Shown piece by piece: positions 20,842 through 33,640 of a stretch of DNA of 64,000 bases (within the stretch, counting starts at the first letter, position 1; each line of letters starts with the position of its first letter). The stretch lies in NCBI GenBank assembly GCA_029891345.1, contig CM056994.1, positions 225,114,991-225,178,990 on the forward strand. The letters are read 5' to 3'. The stretch is from Dryococelus australis (Eukaryota; Arthropoda; Insecta; Phasmatodea; Phasmatidae). The notes beneath the pieces are model-generated. The model made no database searches, was not told the origin of the DNA, and saw only the letters and a list, made by a program, of their open reading frames with translations. Both the position numbers and the translations under genes were made by a program.

Positions 20842-22369
20842 GTAAGTCAGTCGCTACAACACCGATACCCATATGTTCTGTACACACCGTACAGCGTTTT
20901 GAATTGATATGCGCGTTTCTCATACCCTGTTCGAACTTTACATAAGGTAATTTCATTAACTTTCCGACACTAGCATACTGGCCATCGTTTCATAAACACT
21001 TGTTTACAGTTCAAGACCTGATAAAGCACATATTTTTGTAAAGAGCCCGCTTACGTAAGGCCTTCATTGAAAGCCACTTAGCACTTAACCCCGTTGTAAG
21101 TGGTTACGAATAAAAATTTTATAAACGTCACGCGGACGTATAAAATATAAAAGCGCCTGTATGTGTGTATATTTGTTTGTATACTATATATATATGTGTA
21201 TATATATATACACACACACATCAAAGCGGACTTATTCAGGAGTGCAAATGTTTAATTGGACGTTTGCTGAATGAAATGAAAATGTGTGAAAATTCAGGTT
21301 GAGAATTTCAAAAATAATACATGTATTTTTACTTCTATGACATAAATTGATGAGGCCTCCACTAATGCCCATTTGTCCATGCATATCATTTTAATAGCTA
21401 GTTCTTATAGGAGATATTATATAGCCCTACGAGGAACGGGAAAGATTCGCTCTGAAGGGATTCTTTGCTTCGATATCTTAAGGGCATAGAGTAGTAAAAA
21501 CGTATTTAGTTGTTTGGTCTAAACACTGTTTAACTTATGTAGACACCACGTAATGGAAGTGCCATTCCCAGAAAGAAATTGTTTCCGTAGCTTCTTACTG
21601 CGTGAATCACAATTTCACTATTTATTTAGCTTTGCCATACAAGAAACAAAAACCACTTCACCTACATAAAGTAACGTTTAAAATAAAGTGTTGTGAGCTA
21701 CCAAAAGACGAATCTGTTATGATAAAGAAAAAGTTATGGTATATTATTACAAGGTTAAATACATTTTTGCATATAGTCCTACATATTTTTATCACGAGCC
21801 GTTTGAAAATGAATTAAGACAGTGCCTTTCAGCTTTCCTAAATTATTTTATTATTTGCGCGACACAAAAAAAGTGAAATAATGCACGAATATGACGAATA
21901 GTTGTGTAAAAACTATGGAAGCTGAATTTTGTTTCTGATAATTATATGTATAATTTCCATATGGTTAAGAGCACCTGAGATATCAATTACATTTGTATAA
22001 TTACTGTGAAAAGACTCTGAGGGTATAAAATAACTTGAAGGCAGGACCTAGCGCGATGCAGGCGATTCAGTTGGTTATGGCTTAAAGTCTCGTTGAAGCG
22101 CAGTCATTACAGACTGAACCAGTCGCTTGGCTCAGACTATTATAATCGGCTAAAGATGCGACCATGGACTGAAGTGAGGAACAGTTTTTGGTTTTGCATT
22201 CGCCTAGAGAAATTTCAGGGAACTGTGGAAATATTAAATCAGTACGTCCGAAAAGGGAGTAGAACACGTGTTCCCTTGGATGCGAGTTCATTGCATAGAT
22301 ATTCGGCCCTCTCGCCCGGCAGCAAGCAACGGTGATGGGCGTACCCAAAGCCCTTGATAAAATAAACCT
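20842..22369. other. intronic or intergenic sequence, no gene
   Basis: AT-rich with a TATATATG/TGTATATA/CACACACA microsatellite near 21183-21220. No coding or transposon signal recognised. Confidence 0.5.
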
Positions 22370-22525
22370 AATTAAAATATCACATCGACAACCGAGTTGG
22401 CAGCATGGGCAACAGCTGGACCTATGTCAGTAGGATGTAGGACCCCCTTGGGCCTGGATACGTTAGCCAATTGGGTTCGGAAGGGAGTTATGCAGCCGTT
22501 GTATCCTCTCCTAAAGTAATTCAAC

Positions 22526-22586
<61 letters not shown>

Positions 22587-23170
22587 GTAACTGGCACTGG
22601 GTCGGAACCGACACACATGCTGTATCGCGGGCACATAGTGGGACCTTGCTTGCCACAAGAATGTGTATCATGACGCAGACATTCCATAGATATGCGTGTC
22701 AGTGTGTATGAACATTTTCTTATCGAAAGACTGCACCAGGGTGCTGTCTCATGAACGGTAACACATGACGACACAGGATGACACTGACGTACAGCTAAGC
22801 CGCCAGAGTCCCGGATCACTACCAGAATGACTTGAAAGTTGTATGCTAGGGCTCTACGTACCACGAATCTAGAAGAAATAATTGGGTGTCTCTCCACAAT
22901 ATTGACAGTGTGTGTTCTCTCCCTCGACCTCACCATACGTGTACACGATGGTCATTGGTAGTAATGCAGAGCCAAGATTTTTCACTAGACATGGTGCGAC
23001 GCCATGTATCATCACTCAATGTATCATCCTTAGTGTGGAACTTTACAAGACGAATGGATCCCCATATATAGCTACTTATCCCAACATCTGGTCACTTGGC
23101 ATCGGAATGCCCCATATGTTTGGAAAATTGGACCATACGTCCACCCTGCCTCACGTAGACTAACAATGCC
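22370..23170 (-). pseudogene. Tc1-like transposase remnant
   Basis: Minus frames between 23060 and 22590 follow a Tc1-type transposase. They include SDDTWRRTMSSEKSWL (worn WxxVxFSDESxF), VHVWCGRGRE, LYVSVILCRHVLPFMRQHPG and AVFR then HTHTD, where the family has FQQDNARPHTA, then WYTFLWQARS. A (TA)n tract at 22531-22584 has expanded inside it. The downstream part to 22370 is unreadable. Frames containing (YI)n are translations of the TA tract. Confidence 0.65.
22531..22584. repeat. (TA)n microsatellite
   Basis: About 27 uninterrupted TA units, inside the Tc1 remnant. Confidence 0.98.
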
Positions 23171-23559
23171 GCCCTGACAAACACAGTCGAGTGCTAGTAA
23201 TGTTATCTAATGCGTCTACGACGTATACTCTGGGTTCGTTTATCTCCCCTCACTACGTTGAGTGTTCTGTCTATAGTTCTGCATATACCTTATAACACTA
23301 TCGGTATAATAATGGCGGAACCACTAATGCCTTACTGTGGCCGTACCACTCCAGTGGTTTAAACACATGGTGATGGTATGAACATGGGTCAAATTATGGC
23401 CGATTCGAAACATTCCTCCTAAGTGCTTCTCCTTTTTTGCCAGCATAACAAATCTTTATTAATCGAGAATTAATTTTATATCTATAGGTATAAAATCTTG
23501 CATAAAAACAGAATGAAAAGGTACTAAGTACTATACACCAGTGACTACAAGCATACTAG
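23171..23559. other. no supported gene
   Basis: No coding or repeat signal that I can name. Confidence 0.45.
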
Positions 23560-24872
23560 GTACCTAAATTCATATTACACCTCTTGAGGGCTTGCAGAGG
23601 TAACCACTTAGAAAACATTTTGCATAGAAACGCATGTCTTGAAAATTACAGTTTCTCCACTACAAGCCAAAAACAACCACATGGTCTCTTAAACCTGTCT
23701 CATCACGTGATGCCACAGGAAATAATCCAGTGTCAACAAATCCAGCGAATGTGCAGGCCAAACACCTTGGGCCACCACGGCTGATCCACCGTCGCCTGAT
23801 TCGTTCGTCAAGATGATCGCGGACAGTGCGAGAAAAGTGCAGTGGTGCACCATAGTGTTGAAACCACATGGCTTGCTAGATGTTCAGTGGCAGATCTTCC
23901 AAGAGCTCGGGCAATGCATCCTTCAGTAACACCAAATACGAGCCACCAGTGAGGTAAGGTGGTAGAAGGTATGACCCAATCGCATAGCGATTTAGAAACC
24001 CTGTCCACACATTGGCAGCGTATTGTTCCTGAAAGCCAAGGGGGTGCATAGCATGAAGGTCTTCATCCGCTCACATATGGCTGTTGCACGAATTGAACAC
24101 GCCCTGCATGGGGAATTTGGTTTCATACATGAAGAGAATACATTGTGGGAAATAGGACTCCTCCATAAACCACGAACAGAACTGGAATCTTGGTGCAAAA
24201 TATGCTGGGCCCATGGCAGGGAACTTCTGGGGGTGGTAAAGGTATAGCAGCTGCTCATGAATCACATGCCAGAAAGTGTTGCGATCCACAGCGAGGGCAC
24301 GCGCGATCCTTCTGGTACTCGTAGACGCACCCTCTTAAACTGTTTGGAGTACGGCTTCTACAAGACCGGTAGTGCAGCATCGCCTTGGTGCACCACAGTC
24401 GGCCGTGCAGGTAGTGAAGCTACCCATTTCCCGGAGCCGGTGACCATCTCTGGCAAATATGGTGTGCAATTGTGTCCGGTGGTGTGGAAAATGCGCCTGA
24501 TACAGCTGGCATACATTCCTATCATTACACGTCACTTCGCCGTATACTAACATATCATCGGCATACTCTTCAAACGTGTAGTCGACCATGTTCAGCAGCG
24601 AACCACTGCCACGGGACTGACAACTCGATGCAGCAATCAATATTGTGAAGGACGGGTCGCAGGTATGTGGCATCAGGTGATTATCGTCAAATGACATACT
24701 CCGTCTGCTCCACTCATTGACGACGCAGACGTAGGATATGTCCATGTGTGTTGGCGGTGTTTAGCTTGTAGCAAGGATATGGTATGTTTCCAGACCTGGG
24801 TTCCTGTGCAAAATGTTCACGACTCGGTCCCTCCTACAAGCTCTCAACATGTGTAATAGGAATTTAGATACA
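23560..24872 (-). mobile_element. IS630-like transposon, complete length (1.3 kb)
   Basis: Both ends share an inverted repeat of roughly 100 bp beginning GTACCTAAATTC at the left and (complement) GTATCTAAATTC at the right, with a GAGGGCTTG/GAGAGCTTG word 20 bp further in. A transposase pseudogene fills the inside. The hairpin derivative at 50991-51803 has the same ends. Confidence 0.7.
23600..24589 (-). pseudogene. IS630-like DDE transposase
   Basis: Starts at 24589 with MVDYTFEEYADDMLVYGEV, then AHFPHHRTQLHTIF, RLREMGSF and TADCGAPRR, the N-terminal HTH region. A second frame from 24289 gives MDRNTFWHVIHEQLLY, FCSWFMEESYFPQCILF, then ETKF with NSCNSHM, where the first catalytic Asp (ILFTDE) has become a Tyr in CILFMYE. 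The C-terminal frame has MWFQHYGAPLHFSRTVRDHL (23809-23869), the second catalytic Asp being Tyr in HYGAP, and RRRWISRGGPRC. About 330 codons, three frames, both visible catalytic Asp residues altered. Confidence 0.85.
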
Positions 24873-27420
24873 TTCTGTATAATATTCTTGTAGCGCCTGT
24901 TGTATAACGTTTTCGTTACACTAGCAAAAATAGTGAAGCACTGAAAAGAAATGTTTCAAATTTGCCATAATTTGACGCATATTCATACCATCACTTAGGG
25001 CTTGGGAACTCTGCCAGTATCATGCCGCTTTCCCCCAGGAAAGCAAACGATTGAGTGAAGGAGGCGTGACGGGCAGGAGGCATACCTGAAGATACTCTGC
25101 ACACAAGCAGTGTAGCGGTGTTACTACATTTAACTAGATACGTACACAACGAACATAGTCCTAATATGTAGTCTAGACTTTACATTACTTTGCAGACTAG
25201 AGCATCAGATTCATAGACTGCTGCCCCAGAGAGTAGCCATGTTGAACTATCCGATATACTGTAATTAGTTCCTTTGAGTTATTATTTGCTCTGCATTGCT
25301 AAACGACAAGTAAATGATGGTATTTAATAGGATGTATTATTTTAACTTCATTGTTAGTTAATTAATGTAATAAACAAACAATATGATCGGATAAGGGATA
25401 TTAATTACTGTGAAAATTTCTTTAATATATTTTAGCCGCAAATGTATGGATTGTTTGGGTTTTCTTCTTGCATTCATAACACTCACACACGCGAGTTGTC
25501 ATGCCTCTGCTTTACGACCGCGGCACTTTATATTTACCACACCTATTACTTTAGGCCATTGTGTATTTATTATTTCAAAACATCACTTGAATCGTTACTG
25601 CTAAACGTGGCATCAGTGGGCTCGTCTGCTCCTCTGTTATCTATACACGAGTTGGGTGGTTTGGTTCTTTGTGAGCTATTCTGTTACTCTCTTTCATTTG
25701 AGTAGGAGGAGCGACGTCCTTTCATAAAACAGCGCTACTAATACGCCTATGAAGTAACTGTATTTATTTAAGAAGCCTAAAACCTCTGTGGACTTTAATA
25801 ATGTTACAATATCTCAAAATCAGCGGGCTTAGCCAGGCTCTTTAAGGAATAGAGGTCACAGTTAAATAAAAGAGTTTATAATAATTTCGTTATTTATTTG
25901 CAAACACCTGAGATAAAATACTACCCCCGATTTAATATATTACAATAAATTGCTATAACTTTATATTTACAACAAATATTAACAGAATCGTCCATCACAT
26001 GACAGAATTAAAATGCAATAAAATAACTAATATCAGTTCCAATAAACGTGTATCAACATGTATTGAATATTTTTTATATATTATATGTCCTTATTTAACA
26101 GTTCCAATATTTACAATGAAGTACGTATCATGATTTCATACAGTACCATATTTATTCAGTCTAGATCCCACCAGTCCGGAAAGTTTTGGAGTCTCTTGAA
26201 CTCCCTCATGCACAGTAGCCCTCTACTTGTCGGGTACCACGCCCTCTCGTCCATCTACAACGCACGCACACTCGCCTGATGTCGTCTCGCACCTTCCGCC
26301 GTTCGTATAACCACTCTGCTTATGTCTCACACTGCACCAGACTTCTTAATAGCCCCATTTCAGCCAGATAGCTATCACAAAGACACCCGACCCTCCAGAT
26401 ACGGTGGCATTTATAGTGTTGTCGGTCATAGCTCAGAAACTTCTGCAAAAGTCGTGTTGCGCCAAAGGACATGAATACCAGAAAATTTTTACTCGTCCTC
26501 TCAAGTCATTGACTCCTCTGGCAGGGAGAGGAGGGTCTGTGACGCCAGCCAGGTCGGCTATCAATCATTCCCCCAATCGCCGGGCGACGGAGCAGTCAGA
26601 GAAGCTGCATGTGGGCAGGGGAGGGTCGAGGCGAGTGACTCCCCAACAGCTCCAGGACCGTGCACAACCAGGTATAGTCTATTCGCAGTTTCTTCAAACA
26701 TTTAGAATCACACCTTTGAGAAATTACCCCGTGTATGATGTGTTTGGTTGTTTCCTAATTATTTTATGTATCACAAAACGTTTTAAACTTGTTTTGACAT
26801 AAAATAAAAGTACCTTATTTTTGTTAAGTTGAAATTTTATTTAATTGCTGCCCATAAATTACAATATTTAATTTATAATTAATACGAATAAAAACAACGT
26901 GGAAATAGGCGTGTTATAAATGTCTGGTATACCTCATTTCATAAAGGTCACAAAATTTTGACAGTTCTAGAAAAGTATCCCGGCTACGATGTATCCTTCC
27001 GCCACAGCTGTTCTGTCTGTGATGAAAACAATGCGTGTAAACTAATTATAATTTCAATGTAGGTTATCATTCTAACTTATTGTATTTTTGCTATGGCATA
27101 TTTATACTGCTGGGGCTCTTGTTTAATTTGTGCGGGTGGATGATTTAGTGGGAAAGGGGAGGGCGAAGGACTATGGTTTAACGTCTTTCAAGAAATTCTA
27201 TTGTTTGTAGTTCTTCTTACGAGGCGGTATCATTTTAAATAACCTATTGCTTTAATGGACCATTGGAAAATTTGCCTCGTATGGAATGAATTATTATAAC
27301 CTGGAAAGTTTTAACCTAACAGAATAAAGAAATCATGATAAATAATAAACACATTTGGTACATAAATATTTTTGCCGAAGTAGAATTTTCCATAAATGTG
27401 TTAATTGTACGTTGACTTAT
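24873..27420. other. no supported gene; moderately GC-rich patch at 26150-26690
   Basis: 25400-26050 is AT-rich. 26150-26690 is GC-richer, with polypyrimidine strings and a CAACCAG then GTATAG donor-like site at about 26670. It could be a worn LTR or solo repeat, but no LTR ends, primer site or coding motifs are seen. The + frame 26404-26802 has no family features. Confidence 0.4.
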
Positions 27421-27439
27421 TGCCTTGACCTCAATGATT

Positions 27440-28430
27440 TGGACCTTAAAAACTAAAAATTAATTTAAAAAAAACTACATATATAAATTTAAAAAATTGA
27501 AAGTTCTAAAAAATTATAAAAAAATTGTTCAAAATGTTCCTTTCTAAAAACATTAATACTATCTTACAACTCCACAACTCCCACTAACCTCCTCGCCAAC
27601 ACACACCTACCCTTCACACCCCATATAAAACCACCCATACCAAACTTACTCACCCTCTCTGCCTCATCACTCTCATGTTCATCAATCCCTTCGCCGCTCC
27701 TCTCCTCCCTCGCTAACACCCCCCCCCCCCTCAACTACACAATCTCCCTCACCACCTTTTCTAACATCATAGTTCATTCCACCATCTACAACCACCCTCC
27801 TCCTGCCTCCCACAACTCCCACGCCAAGCTCCCCTCACCCGTATGATAAAAAATGATCGGATGGAAGGGGCAGGAAACCGATGCCAGAGCAGGCCACCCA
27901 CCAGGTTGTCATCCGACCGCCATATAGGACCCCGGTGATTTTGATTTTGACATTGACCTAACATCCATGATCTTGAAATATGCCAGTGATTTTTGTGTGT
28001 GCCTATGACTTTGGATGACCTCGAACCCAAAAATAGGAAATCCCCCCCCCCCATCTTTTTCCCAAAAAAAAAAAAGTTTTAGAAGATTTTTAGGGATTCA
28101 TATAAAAATTAAGAAAATTAATAAATAAAAGAATAATAAAAAATTGTGACAAATTTCGGAGGAAAACGTGCCCAGTGTTTGATGGCGGGTGGATCACACA
28201 TTCTCCTGACACGATCAGCAGACGACTGACACCACCACTACTATTTTTTCATTGGGTATTGCATCACACTCGTCCCCCTCCAACCTATAGCTCGACTGAT
28301 TAGTCAGATCCTCTATTCCCTCCATCTCCAACAGCCATGTTTACTGTCTCCCCTTTAACATATCATTGGATTTACGTTACACCATGTCCCCTTCCCACTG
28401 CAAGTTTTATTGGCCCTTCTTTACCCCCTT
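27440..28430. mobile_element. fragment related to the terminal region of Polinton-like E3
   Basis: Shares with E3 the word order TTTCGGAGG...GACGACTGAC, GATGGCGGGTGGATC (E3: GATGACAGGTGGATC), CATGATCTTGAAAT and A-rich CCCAAAAAT runs, in units of about 200 bp containing GACCT half-sites. No terminus is present. Frame 27767-28054 on the minus strand is not a gene. Confidence 0.45.
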
Positions 28431-28951
28431 ACCAGCTCCAATCTCTGCCAAAACGAGGGAGCGATAAGGGCGGAACAGCCATGCGTATCAAATGCACCAA
28501 TATCACTAAGCACTATGATCTGACTTCGCATGCGGTGTCCTCCTCGTGCTGCATGTATCTATGGGACTTTGAGAAACGACCCTATTATTTTACTGCTAGA
28601 AAGTTCATACCACGATTCAATGCATGGCCCTTGAGTATTTTTTGTATGTATCTCATGAATACACATTTGAGATACAAAACTTCGAGAAAGCAGTTTTTAG
28701 CTATTTATGTAGTGCTCTGAAATGGTTTTTCTTATATGCATGATATTTTAAAAGCCCTAAACATACCTCAAGATCGGAGGAAATATGAGAGCCCCGAGGA
28801 AACTCAGCGGCCAACTCCAACATCCGAAACATTTCCTATAGTGCTAGACACTTACGACTTCGAATGTACTAGGGCAGTTCAGGAGATACTCTTATCTTCC
28901 ATGCTCTTCATACCCATCAATTTATCAATAGACAAATCATTCGATGCATAA
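28337..28951 (+). other. two adjacent open frames of unknown nature
   Basis: Frames of 127 and 71 codons (28337-28720 and 28736-28951) follow the E3-like fragment. I see basic Cys-containing stretches (RIKCTNITKHYD) but no recognised domain. They may be remnants of the same element or chance frames. Confidence 0.2.
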
Positions 28952-28959
28952 TGCAATCT

Positions 28960-29210
28960 TTCCATCAAACTTTCAATATTTGCATCAATATTTCGATCAG
29001 TCTCACGATCTTTTTAACAATCTTCCAATCATTTTAACCATCTTCCAGTATTTTCATCAATCTTTTGAGCAGTCTCGCAATCTTTCCATCAATATTAGAA
29101 TATTATCATCAATATAATAAACAACCTCGCAATCTCTCCGATAATCTTCAAATCTCTTAATCAATCTTTCTACAAATCTCGCAATATTTTCATTCTAATT
29201 AGATATAATT
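28960..29210. repeat. degenerate minisatellite, period about 12-18 bp
   Basis: Words such as AATCTTTCCATCAAT, ATCTTCCAATCATTTTAACC and AGTCTCGCAATCTTTCC recur through 250 bp. On the minus strand it reads as an R/E/D/L-rich coiled-coil-like pattern (RFVERLIKRFEDYRRD) broken by stops, so it may be an old coiled-coil coding repeat. Confidence 0.5.
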
Positions 29211-30727
29211 GAATTTGTTTACAGCGTATTGGAGAAAAATTCTAGAGTAAACGAAATCGTATTGGTCGACCTTGTTCGACGTCCGCTGCCTTGGTGAGTT
29301 ACGTGATCATTATGAAGATGCTGATTGTATCCTGCGTCAGCATAAATTATATTACTCAAATTCATAACCTAGCAAATAAATGTGTATTGTGTGTCTGAAA
29401 TGCAGATGTCAGCTGATCGAGTGGTAAAGCGATAGAAAAATTTTGCTGGCGGCCACCCGTATCCAACACCGCCCAAGAGTTCTTCATTCTAATTCACATA
29501 ATTTACAACAAATATAGTATGTGCGCCGAAAAGTATTCGGAACCTCCGGTGTAAACAGCAGCAACTTGTTTACAATAAGGACATTGTAGGTACTTTGTTC
29601 CTTAGTACCAGGTGGAGTAGTTATTGGTTGTAACATCGGTAGGCCTACCGAAAGACCAAACCCAAAAGCTATCTTTTCCAACTGATCGAAGTTTCAAATG
29701 ACCGAAATGCCATGTTGTACCATGTCAACAAACAGACTATACAGCGGTGTTTGTTTTGCTATTCAATACGGATGAATGTGACTCTCATTTCCAGTCTGTG
29801 GATACCAGCCAGCAGGGATGATGCTGCTGGCGTCTCTGGTCGGTTGCGTAACCGCGGAGTGCGACCCACTATTTTTGAACATTTAATAGTGTTGTTCCTT
29901 TGAGTGAGGAAATTGCCGCAGCGGAGATTTGCACGACACAGAGAGATGAACCGGAACCAAAGGCGTTTTGTTCATTGTTGTGTAGATGGTGGCTACCAAT
30001 ACACGATAGAAAGTAAAGCGCTCATTAAAATTGCAAAAAGTATACAAAAAAACGCTATTTGACTGTACTTCTATGTATTAGAATGCATATTCGTAAATTG
30101 TATGTAAATTCGCACCGCATTACGTAAAACATATGCAGTATAAATTACTATACTGAGCAAGAAACACAATAACAAATCTAAGAGGCCAGATAAATAAACT
30201 CACGTAATTTCCGAACACAAGTATAGTGTGCCGACAATTAGATTATGGGACAATAGGTTTAAATGCTCCTGTTTGGCAAAAGAAAGTAAAATAATGTTCT
30301 TAAGTAAAATAACTGTCATATCGACGAATAATGATAATGCAGATTAATTTTTCATCGAGCATTCAATTAACTTTCGAGTAAGTGTGGTTTCTAAAGATTG
30401 TACATAAGAATACGTGTAATCTGTTTCCCCGATTTTTTCAAGTCAGTGAAAGCCTCTTTCCATTATTAATTCCCAGAGAAGAGTCATTTGAGGAATTTGG
30501 GCTTTTTGGGCGTTTGTAATATGGCATCTAGTTGTAAAGAATATGATATAACTAGAAGTCCCATATACTTTGTCACAGAACCGGAGATGTGAATATCAGA
30601 ATATTGTAAACGGAGAAAATTACATCAGTGGTTGACGGAGAAAGGGCCTAATTAATTAATTACCCATAATCTGAATGTATAACTAGCTACATTGCGCGCG
30701 CACGTGTGTATGTATACATATTTTATA
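29211..30727. other. no supported gene
   Basis: No coding signal. A possible worn tRNA-SINE head (CAGCTGATCGAGTGGTAAAGC) near 29410 is too short to call. Confidence 0.45.
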
Positions 30728-30783
30728 TACACTATCTGATCAAAATAACCGGAATAACTTTGTAAACATAAACTTGCTCCCAG

Positions 30784-31120
30784 ATGTCGCTACGAATGTT
30801 GCTGCCGCTATACAAGGAGGCAGAGGGCTCGATGTTGGGTTGTCGCATAGGTAAGCAATCCCTCAAGGCCATTTCTGCCCTTACCAAGTTGCCCAAGTCG
30901 ACCTTCAGGAATGTGATTGTGAACTGGAAACGGGAAGGCACAACCACAACAAACGACGGCCGGGTAGGCCACATGTGTTGATCGACAGGGACCGTCAAGC
31001 ATTGAAGAAGATTGTACGGGAAAACGCATGTCACTGTGTGATACTACCACACGTGAATTGCATAATGTCGCTAATTGAACAACTAGTACCACGTCTGTGC
31101 CGGGAATTACGACTGGGGTT
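30784..31120 (+). pseudogene. Tc1-like transposase, N-terminal HTH piece
   Basis: ISALTKLPKSTFRNVIVNWK then REGTTTTNDGR is the second HTH of Tc1 proteins. A frameshift then gives LIDRDRQALKKIVRENACHC and a worn RRELH-like segment before the hAT insertion. Confidence 0.85.
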
Positions 31121-31429
31121 GATAGCAGTAAATGAGTTAAAATACTTATATTTTACTCAGACGTTATTCGTTTAGACGTTTGATCATGAGAACGTAAATG
31201 CAACTTCAATGGCTTACAAATACATGGTAAGGCCTGTTTGTAATAAAAATAAAGCATAATTAGCTAATAACCATTCAAACAGATGGAGGCGTCTTTTGAA
31301 AAGTATCGCTGATGTTTCCTCGACTGTCTCCAAACAAACAAACCAACCGAATTTAGGTTACACATTTGTTTTAACAAAAATAACTCAGGAAGGAAATAAA
31401 TAAGATCTCCAATTTTGGGGATCAAGAAA

Positions 31430-32110
31430 ATTAGCAAATTAAACAAGCAAATTAAAATTCTCTGGCCACAGAGAACTACGTTTAGAAGTAATTATATTGC
31501 CTGCAGTCGAAAAGGTTCTCTCTGAACTAGCGGAAGATGCTGGACATCCCAAATTTAGTTTTACTAAAAGAGCTAACACAGAGTAGGACATAATGCGCAC
31601 TTCCAACCATTCACGAGGGTCTACACTATGTCCAACCTGAGGTTGGCTGAGGTAGTGTTCAAACTGGAATGTGTCATCCAATCTCTGTTTGGGTGTAAAA
31701 AATAATGAGTTTGAAATCCGGCTTTCCATAATCTGATTGGTCACTAAGCTGGTCTTACATTGTATATGTGGAAAACCAGTTACCATCTGGCGAACATATT
31801 GTCGGATCACATCTGCTGCGGTCTCGTCTTCAGCGCGCAGGTTCTTAATTCAGGGATCACGTAATGAAGCAACCTGCTCAACTCCAGCGTATTTACGTCC
31901 ATTTGAAACTGAGATGAAAGGGACATCGATATAAAGGTTTTGAAGGTTGATGTTTTGTCACTGTCCTTTACATTCGGACGGAAGTGGTTGACAAGAAGGC
32001 CTCCAATCACTGGACGGTCAGCCGACAAAGTTGCCCCAATTTTCACTAGAAAAAACACTGGTTGAAGCGAACCGAGCGACAGTTCATGATACTTCTAAGA
32101 ATGCAGAGGA
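31430..32110 (-). pseudogene. hAT transposase, C-terminal part with dimerisation domain
   Basis: The upstream frame (31807-32058) has a helical segment ending in LHYVIPELRT. The downstream frame (31439-31810) ends with LALLVKLNLGCPASSASSER then TFSTAGNIITSKRSSLWPEN, the classic hAT dimerisation motif (PASSAxSERxFSxAGxIxxxxRxxLxPE). A frame change between the two halves breaks it. The catalytic N-terminal half is missing. Confidence 0.88.
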
Positions 32111-32194
32111 AGCTGCTGGAATGGGGAAACGACAGCACACGGGAACCTACCGTATCGCCGGAAATATACGCAAACACCTCACTGAGTACCCAAT

Positions 32195-32345
32195 TCATCG
32201 GGTACGATACGCACTATGCGTAACGGGTACACGGGTACTGACGGTTTCGGGTACCCGTACACAACCTAACGGGTACCTGGGTATTTTCGCTATGGGTACA
32301 TGCTGTAACGGCACCCGGTACCCGGGTACTCATTTACCCAGGTCT
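32195..32345. repeat. hAT subterminal GGGTAC repeats
   Basis: At least seven copies of GGGTAC in about 140 bp, several as CGGGTACCCG-like palindromes. Clustered short motifs near the end are where hAT transposases bind. Confidence 0.7.
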
Positions 32346-32365
32346 CGTCATAAGTCCTAGTTAAT

Positions 32366-32533
32366 AGCACAGGCACCTGCCCACCAACAGCATTTTGCCT
32401 GCAAACGCGAAGCGCCGCGTTCGTTGGTGTAAAGAGCATAGTCTCTGGGATGTGGACGAATGGAGATACGTGATTTGGAGTGAAGAATCACGCTAAACCA
32501 TGTGGCAGTCCGATAAGAGTGTTTTGGTATGGT
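32366..32533 (+). pseudogene. Tc1-like transposase, catalytic first-Asp piece
   Basis: ILPANAKRRVRWCKEHSLWD, VDEWRYVIWSEESR and MWQSDKSVLVW match the Tc1 block around the first catalytic Asp (WSDESxF), which is Glu here. Ends at the E3 target site. Confidence 0.85.
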
Positions 32534-33640
32534 AGTAGTGTAACCTGGGGAAGTCGGGCATAATGTATTTTTAATGGGACTCAGAGGGCACAGGGCACAG
32601 GTGCCAGGCGCAGTTCATGCTCTGTCATTCTGGTCGGTTGACGGCCATCTTGCATTCATGTAACCTTGACTTTGTGGCCATGATCTTAAACCCAAAAAAT
32701 CTAAAAAAAATTCCAAAATATTCGCTTAAGTTCCAAAAAAAAAAAACCCATACAAACAAAAATTCTTAAAAAATTTTTAAAAATAATATAAAATTATTTT
32801 TTAAATTATTTAAATATGTACGTGCAGGAGGTCAGGAATTCGATGACAGGTGGATCGACTAAGCTCCAACCACGACCGACCCTCGCCAGGTCAGTTGGTA
32901 TCCATCTTGTCAACAATGTTTGATGACAATGACCTTAATCTTGAATCATGAACATGGCCTTGACCCAATTCTCATGACTTTGAATTTCCTTGAAACCAAA
33001 ACATTCCAAAAATCTCAAAAAAAAAATTTTAATAATTGGAAAAATAAACTAAAAATTAAAAAAAAAATTCATTGTTGACTCAGACCACCATGCTGGATGC
33101 TAGTGACCTTGTATCTTATGAACTTAAAAACAAAACTCGAGAAAAGGTAAAAAATATAATAAATTCATAAAAGTCGGTGAGGATATTACATTATCGGCTG
33201 CGACCCCCATACTGGATGTTGGTCACCTTGACCTTGCTACTTAACACCATTGAACTTTGACCCTGAAGCCATAAAATTTCCAACAAATTCTAAAACATTC
33301 CCAAAAAAATGAAATAAACTAAAAATTTATCAAATATTTATAACAATTTTAGTTTAAAAAATAATTAAAATTTTCTTACAAAACTTAAAATTTCGAATGT
33401 TGGGCTTAGAAAGGATGCGGGAATGGAACCGACCAGCCACCATATTATGACGACATGCAACCACCATATTGAATCCAAGTGACCTTGTATTTGACCACCT
33501 CCATGACCTCGTACCGAAAAAATTACAAAATTCTCTAAAAAAAATTAAAACTTTAAAAATGTATTAAAAACAAAACTTAAGTTTATTTTAAAAACTTACA
33601 TTTTCGGAGGTTCCCTCGGTACTAGGTACAGTAGACGACT
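32534..33640. repeat. E3 left terminal repeat region with ~200-bp degenerate units
   Basis: The outer ~200 bp is the inverted match of 36600-36803 (shared GGGACTCAGAGGGCAC, GGGCACAGGTGCCA). Further in, units of about 200 bp repeat: a CCACCATNNTGGAT-like word, a GTGACCTTG word, then an A-rich AAACCCAAAAAATTCCAAAA run. Confidence 0.75.

Larger units (their letters stand above)
31120..32362 (-). mobile_element. hAT element inserted in Tc1
   Basis: Contains a hAT C-terminal domain and a subterminal GGGTAC array. GTAAATGAGT near the left edge (31129-31138) and its complement near the right edge (about 32330) look like inverted subterminal sequence. ATAGCA occurs just outside both sides (about 31122 and 32357), a possible remnant of the 8-bp duplication. 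Exact borders are uncertain by 10-20 bp. Confidence 0.65.

Noticed and set aside
20320-20907. Coding frames in the CpG-rich region.
   Set aside because: No family features, no Kozak-supported start with long continuation, and the exon ends at a donor without phase support; treated as 5' UTR.
22372-22936. Minus-strand frames of 99 and 141 codons.
   Set aside because: Their tails are (YI)n from the TA microsatellite; the readable part belongs to a broken Tc1 transposase in another frame.
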